From contig NZ_JBGFGP010000145.1 of the NCBI RefSeq assembly GCF_041224545.1, positions 17,877 through 81,876 of the forward strand: 64,000 nt of DNA, read 5' to 3'. The stretch is from Sedimentitalea sp041224545 (lineage in GTDB: Bacteria; Pseudomonadota; Alphaproteobacteria; Rhodobacterales; Rhodobacteraceae). The notes below the pieces were generated by a model. It was not told where the DNA came from. It saw nothing but the letters and a program-made list of their open reading frames with translations, and did not search any database. The first letter of the stretch is position 1; the number at the start of each line of letters is the position of its first letter. Made by a program: the position numbers and the translations under genes. Positions 49,854 through 58,473 of this stretch are shown here, piece after piece.

Positions 49854-51115
49854 ATTCGGCCTTCGTCCAGAGCAATACATCGCGCGACCGCGCCCTGCGG
49901 GATCGCGCGTCTCGCGTCATCCCCGGTGGCATGTGGGGGCATCAGCGTGCCGAGGCGCTGCCAGACGGCTATCCGCAGTTCTTTGCCAGCGGGCGGGGCG
50001 CGCGGGTGATCGACGTGGACGGGCGCGAATACATCGATTTCATGTGCGCCTGGGGGCCGATCATCCTGGGTCACCGGCATCCGGCGGTGGAAGAGGCGGT
50101 CGTCCGCGTATCCGCGCAGGGCATATGCCTTGACGGGCCGACGGAACATGCAGTGATCCTGGCCGAACGGCTGGTCGAGACGGTCGCCCATGCCGACTGG
50201 GCGCTGTTCCAGAAAAACGGGTCCGACGCTATGACGTCATGCGTGACGATGGCGCGCGCCGGGACCGGGCGGCGCAAGATCCTGATCGCGAAGGGCGCCT
50301 ATCACGGGGCGGTGCCCTGGTGTTCGCCCTCGCTTGCCGGGATCACCGCCGAGGACCGCGCGCATCTGATGCATTTCGATTATAACGACGTCGAAAGCCT
50401 CGGGGCCGCGGTTGCAGAGGCGGGCGACGATCTGGCGGCCATCGTCGTCTCCGGCTTTCGCCACGATCTGGGCGTGCCGCAGGAGTTGCCGACACGCGCC
50501 TTCGCCGAGGCGGTTCGACAAGCCTGTGACAAGGCGGATGCGGCAATGGTCGTGGATGACGTGCGCACCGGGTTCCGCATCAATCTTGGCGGCGCTCTAG
50601 AGGATCTTGGAGTCCGGCCCGATTTCAGTGCCTTTTCCAAGGCCATTGCCAATGGCCACGCGCTGTCGGCGATCACCGGCAACGATCGTTTCCGCGAGGC
50701 GGCAAACAAGGTCTTTGTCACCGGGTCGTTCTGGTACGGCGGGCCCGCGATGGCGGCGGCTGTCGCCACACTGGACGAGCTGGCGCGCGTCGACGGACCG
50801 GCCGTGATGAACCGGGCCGGGCAGCGGCTGCGCGACGGACTGGATGAACAGGCCACGCGCCACGGGTTCTGCCTGCGTCAATCCGGGCCGCCCGTCATGC
50901 CGCTGGTCCAGTTCGAGGGCGACGACCAGGCCGCCACTTTGGGCAACACCTTTTGCGGGGAGGCACTGCGGCGCGGCGTCTACCTGCACCACAAGCACAA
51001 CATGTTTCTGAGCACGGCCCATACGGATGCCGAAATCGACCGCGCGCTGGAAGCGACCGAAGGGGCCTTTGCCGCCCTGTCGCAGCAGCGCACCACGAGG
51101 GGGGAGGCCCAATGA
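49850..51115 (+). CDS. Class III PLP aminotransferase (glutamate-1-semialdehyde aminomutase-like)
   Basis: 421 residues, ATG 49850 with AAGGAGCAGGCGC upstream. Features: RVIPGGMWGHQR at the start, YIDFMCAWGPIILGHRHPAVEEAV, FQKNGSDAMTSCVTMARA, KGAYHGAVPWC, MVVDDVRTGFR (the PLP-nitrogen Asp) and FSKAIANGHALSA (the PLP Lys). It is related to HemL-like and other omega-aminotransferases, not to true HemL, because HemL would not be placed in an import operon. Likely role: transfer of an amino group from (or within) the imported compound to give a keto sugar or keto acid for the transketolase that follows. Confidence 0.8.
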   Translation: MNSAFVQSNTSRDRALRDRASRVIPGGMWGHQRAEALPDGYPQFFASGRGARVIDVDGREYIDFMCAWGPIILGHRHPAVEEAVVRVSAQGICLDGPTEHAVILAERLVETVAHADWALFQKNGSDAMTSCVTMARAGTGRRKILIAKGAYHGAVPWCSPSLAGITAEDRAHLMHFDYNDVESLGAAVAEAGDDLAAIVVSGFRHDLGVPQELPTRAFAEAVRQACDKADAAMVVDDVRTGFRINLGGALEDLGVRPDFSAFSKAIANGHALSAITGNDRFREAANKVFVTGSFWYGGPAMAAAVATLDELARVDGPAVMNRAGQRLRDGLDEQATRHGFCLRQSGPPVMPLVQFEGDDQAATLGNTFCGEALRRGVYLHHKHNMFLSTAHTDAEIDRALEATEGAFAALSQQRTTRGEAQ

Positions 51116-51978
51116 CCAAACGCGGCAACGTCAGCCTGTCGGTTCTGGAGGACCGCGCGAAATTCATCCGCAAGGAGACCGTGCGCCTGTCCCGCATCGC
51201 CGGGGCCGGACATTATTCATCGACCTTTTCCTGTGCCGAACTGCTGGCGGCGCTCTACTACGACCAGATGTCGATCGAGCCGTCGCAGCCCGGCTGGCCA
51301 GACCGCGACAGGTTCGTGATGTCCAAGGGGCACGCGGCGATCGGCCTTTACCCAGTGCTGGCCGACCTTGGGTTCTTCGACCCGTCCGAGCTGGATACCT
51401 ACACGCGTCTGGGGTCACCTTATGGCGATCATCCGGACATGAAGAAGGTGAAGGGACTCGATTTCTCGTCCGGGTCGCTGGGGCACGGGCTGTCCGTCGG
51501 GCTGGGGCTGGCGCTGGCCGCGCGGATGAGCATGCGCGACTACATGACCTACGTGCTGCTGGGTGACGGAGAGCTGAGCGAGGGCCAGATCTGGGAGGCC
51601 GCCAATGCCGCCGGCCACTTCAAGCTGCAGAATCTCGTGGCCATCGTGGACCGCAACGGGTTGTCCATCGACGGTCACACCGAGGATGTGATGAGCGTCG
51701 AGCCGCTGGAGGACCGCTTTGCCGCCTTCGGCTGGGACACGCAGCGCATCGACGGGCATGATTTCGGTGCCATCCGCGCGGCCTTTGACCGGCTGGGTCG
51801 GGGCGGGCAGGGCAAGCCGCAGGTCATCGTTGCTGACACGGTCAAGGGACGCGGAGTGGAACGGATGGAAATGTCGCTGGACTGGCACGTCGGCAATCTG
51901 GTGGGCGAGGATTACGACGCCGTCATGTCTGAGCTTGACGCGGGGCTGAGACCCTTCGTGGCGGAGGATATAAAATGA
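51112..51978 (+). CDS. Transketolase, N-terminal (TPP-binding) subunit
   Basis: 288 residues. Thiamine-diphosphate domain of split transketolases: ETVRLSRIAGAGHYSSTFSCAELLAALYYDQM, RFVMSKGHAAIGLYPVLADLG, SSGSLGHGLSVGLGLALAARM, and LLGDGELSEGQIWEAANAAGHFKLQNLVAIVDRNG (the GDG...N metal/TPP motif). Works only with the following subunit. Overlaps the next gene by ATGA. Confidence 0.9.
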   Translation: MTKRGNVSLSVLEDRAKFIRKETVRLSRIAGAGHYSSTFSCAELLAALYYDQMSIEPSQPGWPDRDRFVMSKGHAAIGLYPVLADLGFFDPSELDTYTRLGSPYGDHPDMKKVKGLDFSSGSLGHGLSVGLGLALAARMSMRDYMTYVLLGDGELSEGQIWEAANAAGHFKLQNLVAIVDRNGLSIDGHTEDVMSVEPLEDRFAAFGWDTQRIDGHDFGAIRAAFDRLGRGGQGKPQVIVADTVKGRGVERMEMSLDWHVGNLVGEDYDAVMSELDAGLRPFVAEDIK

Positions 51979-53000
51979 CTAAGGACATGCAGGACGAAAG
52001 CGAGATCTTTCGCGGCACGACGACAGGCACGACGCGGTTGCGCGACAAGCGATCCGTGCGGGGCACGCCGAAATCTGGGATGCCCGCCTTCGTTCTCGGC
52101 GAGGAGCTGGCCGATCTGGCGGAGCACGATCCGCGCATCGTTGTTGCGACTGCCGATCTCGCTTCGGCCAACCGCACCAACGATTTCCGTGACAGGCATC
52201 CCGATCGTTTCGTGAATTTCTCCATCGCCGAGAAGAACATGATTACTGCCGCCGCGGGCATGGCATCGACCGGGCTTATCCCCTATGTTGCTACCTTCGC
52301 GAGTTTCTCGGCGATCCTCGGAGCGGAGGCGATCCGCACGGATTGTGCCTATCCCAGAATGAAGGTGCGTGTCGTCGGTAGCCATTCGGGCATGTCGATG
52401 GGGTTCTACGGCAGTTCGCATCATGCGCTCGAAGACCTTGCCATGCTGCGCTGCGTGGCGGACCTGAAGGTTGTCTGCGCCACCGATGCCAACCACCTTC
52501 GCGCGATACTGCGCGCGTCGGTCGAGCATCCGCAGGCGATGTACATCCGGCTTGGTCGGGGGCGCGACCCGGTGGTTTACGACGAGGTTCCAGAGATCGA
52601 ATTTGGCCGCGCGATCCGTTTGCGTGAAGGGACCGACCTGACGATCATCACCTGCGGCAGCCAGGTGCGCGCTTCGCTCGATGCCGCCGCGAAGCTTGAG
52701 GAAAAGGGCGTTTCCGTCCGGGTGGTCGACATGTTCACCATCGACGCCATCGATGTGGATGAAGTCCGCGCAGCGGTGGAAACCGGGAGCATCCTAACGG
52801 TCGAGGAACACAATGTTACGGGGGGGCTGGGATCAGCCGTGGCGGATTGCCTTGTCGATATGCCGCGCATCAAATTCCGCAAGCACGGTGTGCCGGACAG
52901 GTTCGTCGAGGTCGGCCCACCCGCAGCACTTTATGCCCATTACCGGCTGGACGCCGAAGGCGTGGCCGCGGTCGCGGGAGAGTTGCTGGAGCTGAGCTGA
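51975..53000 (+). CDS. Transketolase, C-terminal (pyrimidine-binding) subunit
   Basis: 341 residues. Transketolase Pyr domain with IVVATADLASANRT, the catalytic Glu in FSIAEKNMITAAAGMASTGLIPYVATFASF, and the C-terminal domain VRVVDMFTIDAIDVDEV...ILTVEEHNVTGGLGSAVAD. The first 35 residues are an extra, low-complexity extension. With the preceding subunit it moves two-carbon ketol units between sugars. Split transketolases outside central metabolism often serve dedicated pathways for unusual ketoses, such as sulfoquinovose or branched sugars. Last gene of the operon. Confidence 0.9.
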   Translation: MTKDMQDESEIFRGTTTGTTRLRDKRSVRGTPKSGMPAFVLGEELADLAEHDPRIVVATADLASANRTNDFRDRHPDRFVNFSIAEKNMITAAAGMASTGLIPYVATFASFSAILGAEAIRTDCAYPRMKVRVVGSHSGMSMGFYGSSHHALEDLAMLRCVADLKVVCATDANHLRAILRASVEHPQAMYIRLGRGRDPVVYDEVPEIEFGRAIRLREGTDLTIITCGSQVRASLDAAAKLEEKGVSVRVVDMFTIDAIDVDEVRAAVETGSILTVEEHNVTGGLGSAVADCLVDMPRIKFRKHGVPDRFVEVGPPAALYAHYRLDAEGVAAVAGELLELS

Positions 53001-53029
53001 CCGGATTCGGGACTTGTCATCTGGTCGTG

Positions 53030-53059
53030 ATGGATATACATATTCGGGCGTATATCCAT
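53030..53059. promoter_or_regulatory. Operator of the dead MazE-type antitoxin gene
   Basis: ATGGATATAC, 10-base spacer, GTATATCCAT: perfect 10-bp arms, 16 bases before the antitoxin ATG. This is the usual form of an AbrB/MazE autoregulatory operator, still intact although the gene is broken. Confidence 0.6.
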
Positions 53060-53075
53060 GCCGGGAGAGGTCCAG

Positions 53076-53190
53076 ATGCAAGTTGCCAAATGAGGAAATT
53101 CCCTTGCCGTCCGGCTGCCTGTCGAGCTTGTGCGCGAACTGGGCCTGAAGGAGGGTGACCAGATCGACCTTGTGAAGGGCGAGGGGGCGG
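53076..53190 (+). pseudogene. AbrB/MazE-type antitoxin with an early stop
   Basis: ATG 53076 (GGGAGAGGTCCAG upstream) reads M-Q-V-A-K, then TGA at 53091, then goes on in the same frame as GNSLAVRLPVELVRELGLKEGDQIDL. MazE-like proteins begin M-x-V-x-K-W-GNSLAVRLP, so the stop replaces the conserved Trp (TGG to TGA). After about residue 38 the sequence turns into an IS630 scrap. No toxin gene remains. Degenerate remnant of a toxin-antitoxin module. Confidence 0.75.
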
Positions 53191-53341
53191 TCAACGGTGA
53201 GGCGTTCCGCGCCTATGTCGAACGGGTGCCGGTTCCGACACATCGCCCCCGGCGATGTCGAGGCGATGGACAATCCCGGCAGCTACAAGGGCCACGCCGT
53301 GCGCAACGCCATACGCGCCGCAGGCACACAGAGGGCTCAAT
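53190..53341 (+). pseudogene. IS630-family transposase scrap
   Basis: GEAFRAYVERVPVPTHRP, then after a one-base frame change GDVEAMDNPGSYKGHAVRNAIRAAG. This is the part of IS630-type DDE transposases around the second catalytic Asp (usual form MDNLGSHK). It is fused to the antitoxin remnant on the left and cut off by the IS6-family element on the right. Confidence 0.65.
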
Positions 53342-54150
53342 GGCATTGCCAACTTGTCGTGGCCTGCGGTGGAGTTTAAGCGGTCGTCATGAAGATACCA
53401 GCTGAGATGCCGCGCCTGAAAGGTTACCGGTTCCCCCGCGAAGTCGTCGCCTACGCCGTTTGGGCATATCATCGGTTCGCACTGAGTACGGCGGATGTAG
53501 AGGATCTGCTCGCCGAACGGGGCGTAATCGTCCGCCGGGAAGCCGTTCGCAAATGGGTGAACCGGTTTGGTCGGCATTTCGCACATTGCATCAAGCGCGA
53601 CCGGCCCGCTGGGGCAGATAAGTGGCACCTCGATGAAGTCGTCGTGCCGATCAATGGCGTGAAGATGTGGTTGTGGCGGGCCGTGGATGGGAGCGGGGAT
53701 GTGCTCGACATTCTGGTGCAGCCAAGGCGAAACGCCAAAGCGGCCAAGCGGTTTCTGACGCAGTTGATCGCCCGTTTTGGCCAGCCCCGCGTTATCATCA
53801 CGGACAAGTTGCGCAGCTATATCAAACCGATCGGTCAGCTGGCCCCGGACGCCGACCACCGCGCCCACAAAGGCATCAATAACAGGATCGGGGGCTCGCA
53901 CCGACCGACGCGGAAGCGAGAGAAGCTCATGGGCCGGTTCAAGTCGCCAAGGCAGGCGCAGCGTTTCCTGTCCGCCCATGACCAGATCAATACGATTTTC
54001 AGACCCCACCGCTACCGCCTTGCCGCAATCTCATACCGCCACGCCAGAGCCGCCGCCTTCGGCCTCTGGGAAGACTATGCAGCCGAAATGGCCGCTTGAC
54101 CGGCAAGGTTCCCACTCATCTCAATCAAGCGAAAACAAGTTGGCAATCCC
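53342..54150 (+). mobile_element. Complete IS6-family insertion sequence
   Basis: 809 bases with terminal inverted repeats GGCATTGCCAACTTGT (53342-53357) and its complement ACAAGTTGGCAATCCC (54135-54150), 15 of 16 matching. One transposase gene. The flanking 8 bases differ (GGCTCAAT and CTGCTAAG), so there is no target duplication, which fits the adjacent deletions or recombination common with IS6 elements. Confidence 0.8.
53389..54099 (+). CDS. IS6-family transposase
   Basis: 236 residues, the IS6 length. DDE residues are visible in KWHLDEVVVPING (Asp), PRVIITDKLRSY (Asp) and RKREKLMGRFKSPRQAQRF (Glu). The N-terminal FPREVVAYAVWAYHRFALSTADVEDLLAERG is the family's HTH. Intact. Confidence 0.9.
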   Translation: MKIPAEMPRLKGYRFPREVVAYAVWAYHRFALSTADVEDLLAERGVIVRREAVRKWVNRFGRHFAHCIKRDRPAGADKWHLDEVVVPINGVKMWLWRAVDGSGDVLDILVQPRRNAKAAKRFLTQLIARFGQPRVIITDKLRSYIKPIGQLAPDADHRAHKGINNRIGGSHRPTRKREKLMGRFKSPRQAQRFLSAHDQINTIFRPHRYRLAAISYRHARAAAFGLWEDYAAEMAA

Positions 54151-54249
54151 CTGCTAAGACATAAACAAGGGTGGGGCAAATCTCGGTGAAAATACCGGGT
54201 CACTTCTCAGCAGAAATCAACAGACAGTGCAATGAGTTCGCTAAAGTCG

Positions 54250-54437
54250 CGTGAAACGGAGTAATCAGCCTCCGGAAAAATCGGGGCGGTTCAGAGCAGC
54301 GCTTCATTTCCATACACGACCCGGTTGCAAACCTGTTTCACCTGCCCCGCCACGAGATGACATCCGCAGAATTTCGTGAACTCCGCTCCGCCGCCATGAA
54401 TGCATGGCGCGATATGACACACTGCGGAGTCCTGTGA
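54250..54437 (+). pseudogene. IS6-family transposase C-terminal remnant
   Basis: The plus-strand frame to TGA 54435-54437 encodes EQRFISIHDPVANLFHLPRHEM and FRELRSAAMNAWRDMTHCGVL. This is the C-terminal end of an IS6-type transposase (the family has QRFLS-x-H-x-x-V-x-N-x-F). Its 5' part is lost, probably when the complete element at 53342 arrived or by recombination between elements. Confidence 0.7.
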
Positions 54438-54470
54438 ATATTGCGATCAGCGCCCAGTTGCGAGCGCGGA

Positions 54471-54489
54471 CAGTTAACTTTACAGTGCC
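54471..54489. repeat. Right terminal repeat of the truncated IS6-family element
   Basis: CAGTTAACTTTACAGTGCC; its complement GGCACTGTAAAGTTAACTG matches the left end at 63832 (GGCACTGTAAATTTAATGC) at 14 of the first 15 positions. It faces the repeat at 63832 across the peptide cluster. Confidence 0.7.
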
Positions 54490-54600
54490 GTGACAACTCC
54501 TATCGACAATGAGAGCGAAGTTGAGTAGAGTTCCGTGTCCTTCGGGAAAAAGGCCCCATGAAATCGCACGGAACCCCGCACTTTCGCGAGACACGTCCAG

Positions 54601-55521
54601 TCAGAAAATAAACGTCTTGGCGCCTGTTTCCGGGTCTACCAGACCGCGGTACATTCCTTCAGAATTGAATGGCATCGCGATCTTTCCATCCCTGTCGATT
54701 GCGACCAAGCCGCCCGAACCGTCGTTGGGCGCAAGAATTTCATGTACGACATGGTCCGCTGCCTGCCTGAGTGTTTCGCCCCTATGTCGCATACGCGCAG
54801 CAATTTCTGCAGCGGCATTCCAGCGGATGAAAACTTCGCCGTGGCCGGTGCAGGACACAGCACAGGTTTCGTTATCGGCAAACGTACCCGCGCCGATCAT
54901 GGGCGTATCACCCACCCGTCCGGGTAACTTGGCAGTCATCCCTCCGGTTGATGTCGCTGCCGCCAGCGTGCCGCGGAGGTCGCGCGCCACCGCGCCTACC
55001 GTGCCGTGACGACGGGCCGGATCGTCAGAAACGCTACCCTCTTTGCGTAGCTTGATCGTCTCTTGCAGCGCATCCCATCGCGCTTGAGTAAAGAAATACT
55101 GTTTGTCCTCGAATGCCAAACCTTCTTTGCGAGCGATCTTCAGCGCCTCAGGACCGATCAGCATGACGTGGTCTGTTCTCTGCATCACAGCGCGGGCGAG
55201 CTTAACCGGGTTGCGCGGTCCGAAAACTCCGGCAATCGCGCCGGCTTTGCGCGTTTTGCCTTCCATCACCGCCGCATCCATCTCCTGCTTTCCATCCGAG
55301 TTGAATACAGCACCTCGCCCCGCATTGAACAGCGGGTCGTCCTCAAGCGCGCAAACCGCTGCGACAGTCGCGTCGAGCGCCGAACCGCCATCACGCAATA
55401 TTTCTTCTCCAGCGTGCAAGGCACGGGCGAGACCTGTATGAACTGCGGCTTCGCGCTCGCGCGTCATGCGGGATTTGAGAATGGTCCCGGCTCCGCCGTG
55501 GATGGCAAGAGAAAAGCTCAT
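54601..55521 (-). CDS. iaaA: Isoaspartyl peptidase/L-asparaginase (Ntn-hydrolase)
   Basis: 306 residues from ATG 55521 (AAGGACAGG upstream). Plant-type asparaginase fold: SLAIHGGAGT at the start, GGSALDATVAAVCALEDDPLFNAGRGAVFNSDGKQEMDAAVMEG, and the self-cleavage site HGTVGAVARD with Thr174 as the new N-terminal nucleophile, followed by ATSTGGMTAKLPGRVGDTPMIGAGTFAD. The enzyme matures by cutting itself before Thr174 and hydrolyses beta-aspartyl (isoaspartyl) dipeptides and, more weakly, asparagine. Last gene of the minus-strand peptide operon. Confidence 0.9.
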   Translation of the reverse strand: MSFSLAIHGGAGTILKSRMTREREAAVHTGLARALHAGEEILRDGGSALDATVAAVCALEDDPLFNAGRGAVFNSDGKQEMDAAVMEGKTRKAGAIAGVFGPRNPVKLARAVMQRTDHVMLIGPEALKIARKEGLAFEDKQYFFTQARWDALQETIKLRKEGSVSDDPARRHGTVGAVARDLRGTLAAATSTGGMTAKLPGRVGDTPMIGAGTFADNETCAVSCTGHGEVFIRWNAAAEIAARMRHRGETLRQAADHVVHEILAPNDGSGGLVAIDRDGKIAMPFNSEGMYRGLVDPETGAKTFIF

Positions 55522-55556
55522 AAACCTGTCCTTCGTTTGGCCATGGTCGCCGATTT

Positions 55557-56582
55557 TCAATTCTGGGTTTGCATTTGATATGCATCGCGAAAGGTTGGCA
55601 GACGGGTTCCGTCATAAGCCTCATGGGACGTGCCGTACCATAGCGCGCCGAGGATCGCGGCCTCGACAGACTCGACACCCGCCTTGAAAAAAGTGTTCAT
55701 GCGGCTCTCACAAATCGATTGAACCGGATGAATTTCGAGCGAGCCGCGCTCTATTTGGTTGGCGGTCGAAAATGCCAGTGCGATATCTCCGCTCTGATGG
55801 CCAAGGTAGCTTCCGAGCCTTCCAAGCGCTGCTGCGCTGCGCCGGGCCAGACGGGTGAGTTGCCGCGATTCCATCGGCGCGTCGGTCGCCAGCAGGATGA
55901 TGATCGAACCGGTGTCAGGTTCCGGGAGCGCGTCGGGTGTCGGGACTCGGTCGCCGTAAACACGCAGTTCGCCTGCCTCGCCGAAGTTCGACAGAACCAG
56001 CGATCCGAGCGTGTATTCCGTAGCCCCGACTTGGATCAGACGCGAAGCGCTGCCGATCCCCCCGGCAAATCCAAAGGTCTTCATTCCACTGCCCGCACCG
56101 ATCGTACCCTGCTCGAACATATTGTCAGCGGCGGCAATGGCAGCTTCAGCATCCGTCTCCGACACCGCAAGTTGCTGGATGTCGTTCACCTTGCCGTCAT
56201 TGCATTCCAGCACCAGAGGATTGACGGTCGCCTGCCCGCGCCCGATTGCGCTATTTTGTGCGATGGCCCTCCGGATCAGCGCGTTAGAGCATGTGCCTAC
56301 ACCAAAGGTGTTGGTCAGCAGAACAGGCGTTTCGATCTCGCCGAGTTCCTCGACCTGGACAAGCCCCGCGGATTTTCCGAATCCGTTGAGTACGGCGCAA
56401 CCCGCCCGCACTGGCGTACGGTAGAGATCGCCGCCATGTGGCAAGACTGCGGTCACGCCGGTGCATCGTCCATTACCGCGCAAGTTCTGATGCCCGACTC
56501 TCACGCCCATGACGTCACAAATGGTGTTGGAGGCGCCGGAGTGAAAACCTCCGGACTGCAACAGGACTTCGAATGCAGTCAT
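55557..56582 (-). CDS. dmpA: P1-family (DmpA-like) aminopeptidase
   Basis: 341 residues. P1/DmpA signatures: NTICDVMGVRVGHQNL, CTGVTAVLPHG, LLTNTFGVGTCSNALIR, GTIGAGSGMKTFGFAGGIGSASR, and the autocleavage point TG-SIIILLATDAP (Gly225-Ser226), where Ser226 becomes the N-terminal nucleophile. Members release L-residues from D-containing peptides or cleave beta-peptides, which ordinary peptidases leave intact. It sits between the permease and isoaspartyl-peptidase genes, so the imported substrate is probably an unusual peptide. Confidence 0.85.
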   Translation of the reverse strand: MTAFEVLLQSGGFHSGASNTICDVMGVRVGHQNLRGNGRCTGVTAVLPHGGDLYRTPVRAGCAVLNGFGKSAGLVQVEELGEIETPVLLTNTFGVGTCSNALIRRAIAQNSAIGRGQATVNPLVLECNDGKVNDIQQLAVSETDAEAAIAAADNMFEQGTIGAGSGMKTFGFAGGIGSASRLIQVGATEYTLGSLVLSNFGEAGELRVYGDRVPTPDALPEPDTGSIIILLATDAPMESRQLTRLARRSAAALGRLGSYLGHQSGDIALAFSTANQIERGSLEIHPVQSICESRMNTFFKAGVESVEAAILGALWYGTSHEAYDGTRLPTFRDAYQMQTQN

Positions 56583-56588
56583 GATATT

Positions 56589-57488
56589 CTAGCTTTCGTC
56601 GAGTTTGGGATCCAGCGCATCGCGCAGCCCGTCCCCGAGAATATTGAAGGCAAGTACCGTCAGAAAAATCGCGAGTCCGGGAAAGAAAGTCAGGTGCCAT
56701 TCACCTGCCAGCATGTATTCGCGACCTGTAGCGAGCATTGCCCCCCACTCGGCCACCGAAGGTTCCACGCCGAGACCGATGAAGGAAAGGCTCGTTGCGG
56801 TCAGGATCGATGTGCCGATCCGCATGGTGAAATAGACGATCACCGCTCCCAGAGCGCCAGGCAGTATATGGCGAAACATGATTATGAAATCGGATGCGCC
56901 AGCAGCGCGCGCCGCCTCGACATAGGTGGACTCCTTGAGAGATAGCGTGCCTGACCGGACGATGCGCGCAAATGCCGGAACACTGAATACCGCCACGGCG
57001 ATGATCACATTGGTAAGTCCGGCACCCAATATCGCCACAATTCCAATGGCCAGAAGTATTCCCGGAAAGGCAAAGAGGACATCCGCGATCCGCATGATTA
57101 CTGAATCCAGCCAGCCACCATAGTATCCTCCGAAGAGCCCTGCGAGGATACCCAGCACCGCACCGATGGTGACCGAGACAAAACCTATATACATTGACAG
57201 CTTCGCGCCATTCAGAATGCGTGCGAAGATGTCGCGGCCAAACTCGTCTGTCCCGGCCCAGTGCTGCGGCGACGGTTCTACCAGTGTATTCATGTAGTCG
57301 AAATCATCCGGGCCATAGGGCAGCAGCCACGGTGCCATCAGAGCCGCTGTCAACATCAGCGCGAGAAACATTGCTGCGATCAGAGCAGCACGACGACGAA
57401 TGAACCGACGGCGAAACTCACTGAACGGGGAGCGTGCGGTTTCCTCAACACGTGCCACTGCGGGATCGTTCTCAATGGTTTGGGCCAT
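56589..57488 (-). CDS. ABC permease, DppC type
   Basis: 299 residues, six membrane segments after a cytoplasmic N-terminus of about 30 residues. HWAGTDEFGRDIFARILNGAKLSMYIGF and the EAA loop KESTYVEAARAAGASDFIIMFRHILPGALGAVIVY are typical. Six bases separate it from the DmpA-like gene and eight from the other permease gene, so all are one transcript. Confidence 0.9.
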   Translation of the reverse strand: MAQTIENDPAVARVEETARSPFSEFRRRFIRRRAALIAAMFLALMLTAALMAPWLLPYGPDDFDYMNTLVEPSPQHWAGTDEFGRDIFARILNGAKLSMYIGFVSVTIGAVLGILAGLFGGYYGGWLDSVIMRIADVLFAFPGILLAIGIVAILGAGLTNVIIAVAVFSVPAFARIVRSGTLSLKESTYVEAARAAGASDFIIMFRHILPGALGAVIVYFTMRIGTSILTATSLSFIGLGVEPSVAEWGAMLATGREYMLAGEWHLTFFPGLAIFLTVLAFNILGDGLRDALDPKLDES

Positions 57489-57496
57489 GTCAGAGC

Positions 57497-58417
57497 CTAT
57501 TTGTAGCGGATTGCAGGGTTGATGAACGCATAGAGCAGATCAACCACGAGATTGATAAGGAGGAATTGCAGCGAAAACAGCATGATCTCCGCTTGCACGA
57601 CTGCGTAGTCGCGGAAGTTGATCGCATCCAGCAGCAGCGAGCCCAGACCTGGCCACCGAAACACTTTTTCGACGACGATAGAACCACCAAGCAGGAAGCC
57701 GAACTGAAGACCTGCCATTGTAACAACGGGGATCAGGGCATTGCGTAGGGCGTGTTTCCAGATCACAACACGTTCACGCAATCCCTTCGCGCGGGCGGTG
57801 CGGATGAAATCCTCGCGTGCGACATCGATCACCGCGGATCGAGTGAAGCGCGCCATAACAGCAGCCACCCCGGTTCCCAGAGTCAGCGACGGCAGGATCA
57901 GATCGGAGGGGCTGTCGAATCCACTGGTTCCGAGCCAGCCCAGGTTGACTGAAAAGAATTGCATCAACAGCAAACCGAGCCAGAAATTTGGCATTGAAAT
58001 GCCTGATACGGCGAGAAACATCCCGGCGTGATCCCCCGCACTGCCGCGGCGTACCGCCGAAACCACACCCGCGACAAGTCCGAACAGAACCGACCACGCA
58101 AGGGCGCAGAGCGACAGCCAGAAGGTCGGCATGAAGGCCCGACCGATCATTTGCGCGACCGGTTCCCCCGTGCGTAGCGATGTGCCGAGATCAAGCGTCA
58201 CGATATTGCGCAAGAAGTCGAAATACTGGGATATGAGCGGACGATCAAGGTTCAGTGCTCTGCGGATGGCTTCCACTTCTTCTTGCGTAGCTGTCTCACC
58301 AGCAAGAAGCCGGGCAGGATCTCCGGGCAGCAGATGTATGAACATAAATACGAAGACCGAAATCAGCAGCAACACCGGGATCAGTGCGGCCAAGCGGCGC
58401 AGGAAATAATTCAACAT
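57497..58417 (-). CDS. ABC permease, DppB type
   Basis: 306 residues, six membrane segments. MLNYFLRRLAALIPVLLLISVFVFMFIHLLPGDPARLLAG at the start and the EAA loop DVAREDFIRTARAKGLRERVVIWKHALRNALIPVVT. Partner of the DppC-type permease in a peptide importer. Confidence 0.9.
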   Translation of the reverse strand: MLNYFLRRLAALIPVLLLISVFVFMFIHLLPGDPARLLAGETATQEEVEAIRRALNLDRPLISQYFDFLRNIVTLDLGTSLRTGEPVAQMIGRAFMPTFWLSLCALAWSVLFGLVAGVVSAVRRGSAGDHAGMFLAVSGISMPNFWLGLLLMQFFSVNLGWLGTSGFDSPSDLILPSLTLGTGVAAVMARFTRSAVIDVAREDFIRTARAKGLRERVVIWKHALRNALIPVVTMAGLQFGFLLGGSIVVEKVFRWPGLGSLLLDAINFRDYAVVQAEIMLFSLQFLLINLVVDLLYAFINPAIRYK

Positions 58418-58473
58418 CGGCTCTCATCCTCTGGCGGCCCGGCGCGATTGCGCCGGGCCGGGGTTCCCATCGC

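Larger units (their letters stand above)
54160..54600. other. Interval with only IS-derived and unassigned DNA
   Basis: From 54160 to about 54250 nothing is recognised. 54250-54489 is the right end of another IS6-family element (see next entries). 54490-54600 is a short non-coding stretch before the stop of the convergent peptidase gene. Confidence 0.5.

Noticed and set aside
49850..51115. Naming the aminotransferase hemL (tetrapyrrole synthesis)
   Set aside because: It shares the class III fold, but the operon is an import and sugar-transfer cluster and there are no other tetrapyrrole genes.
53342..54150. Treating the terminal repeat ATTGCCAACTTG of the IS6 element as a third parS site
   Set aside because: It shares ATTGCCA with the palindromes near parAB but is not itself palindromic and is explained by the IS ends.
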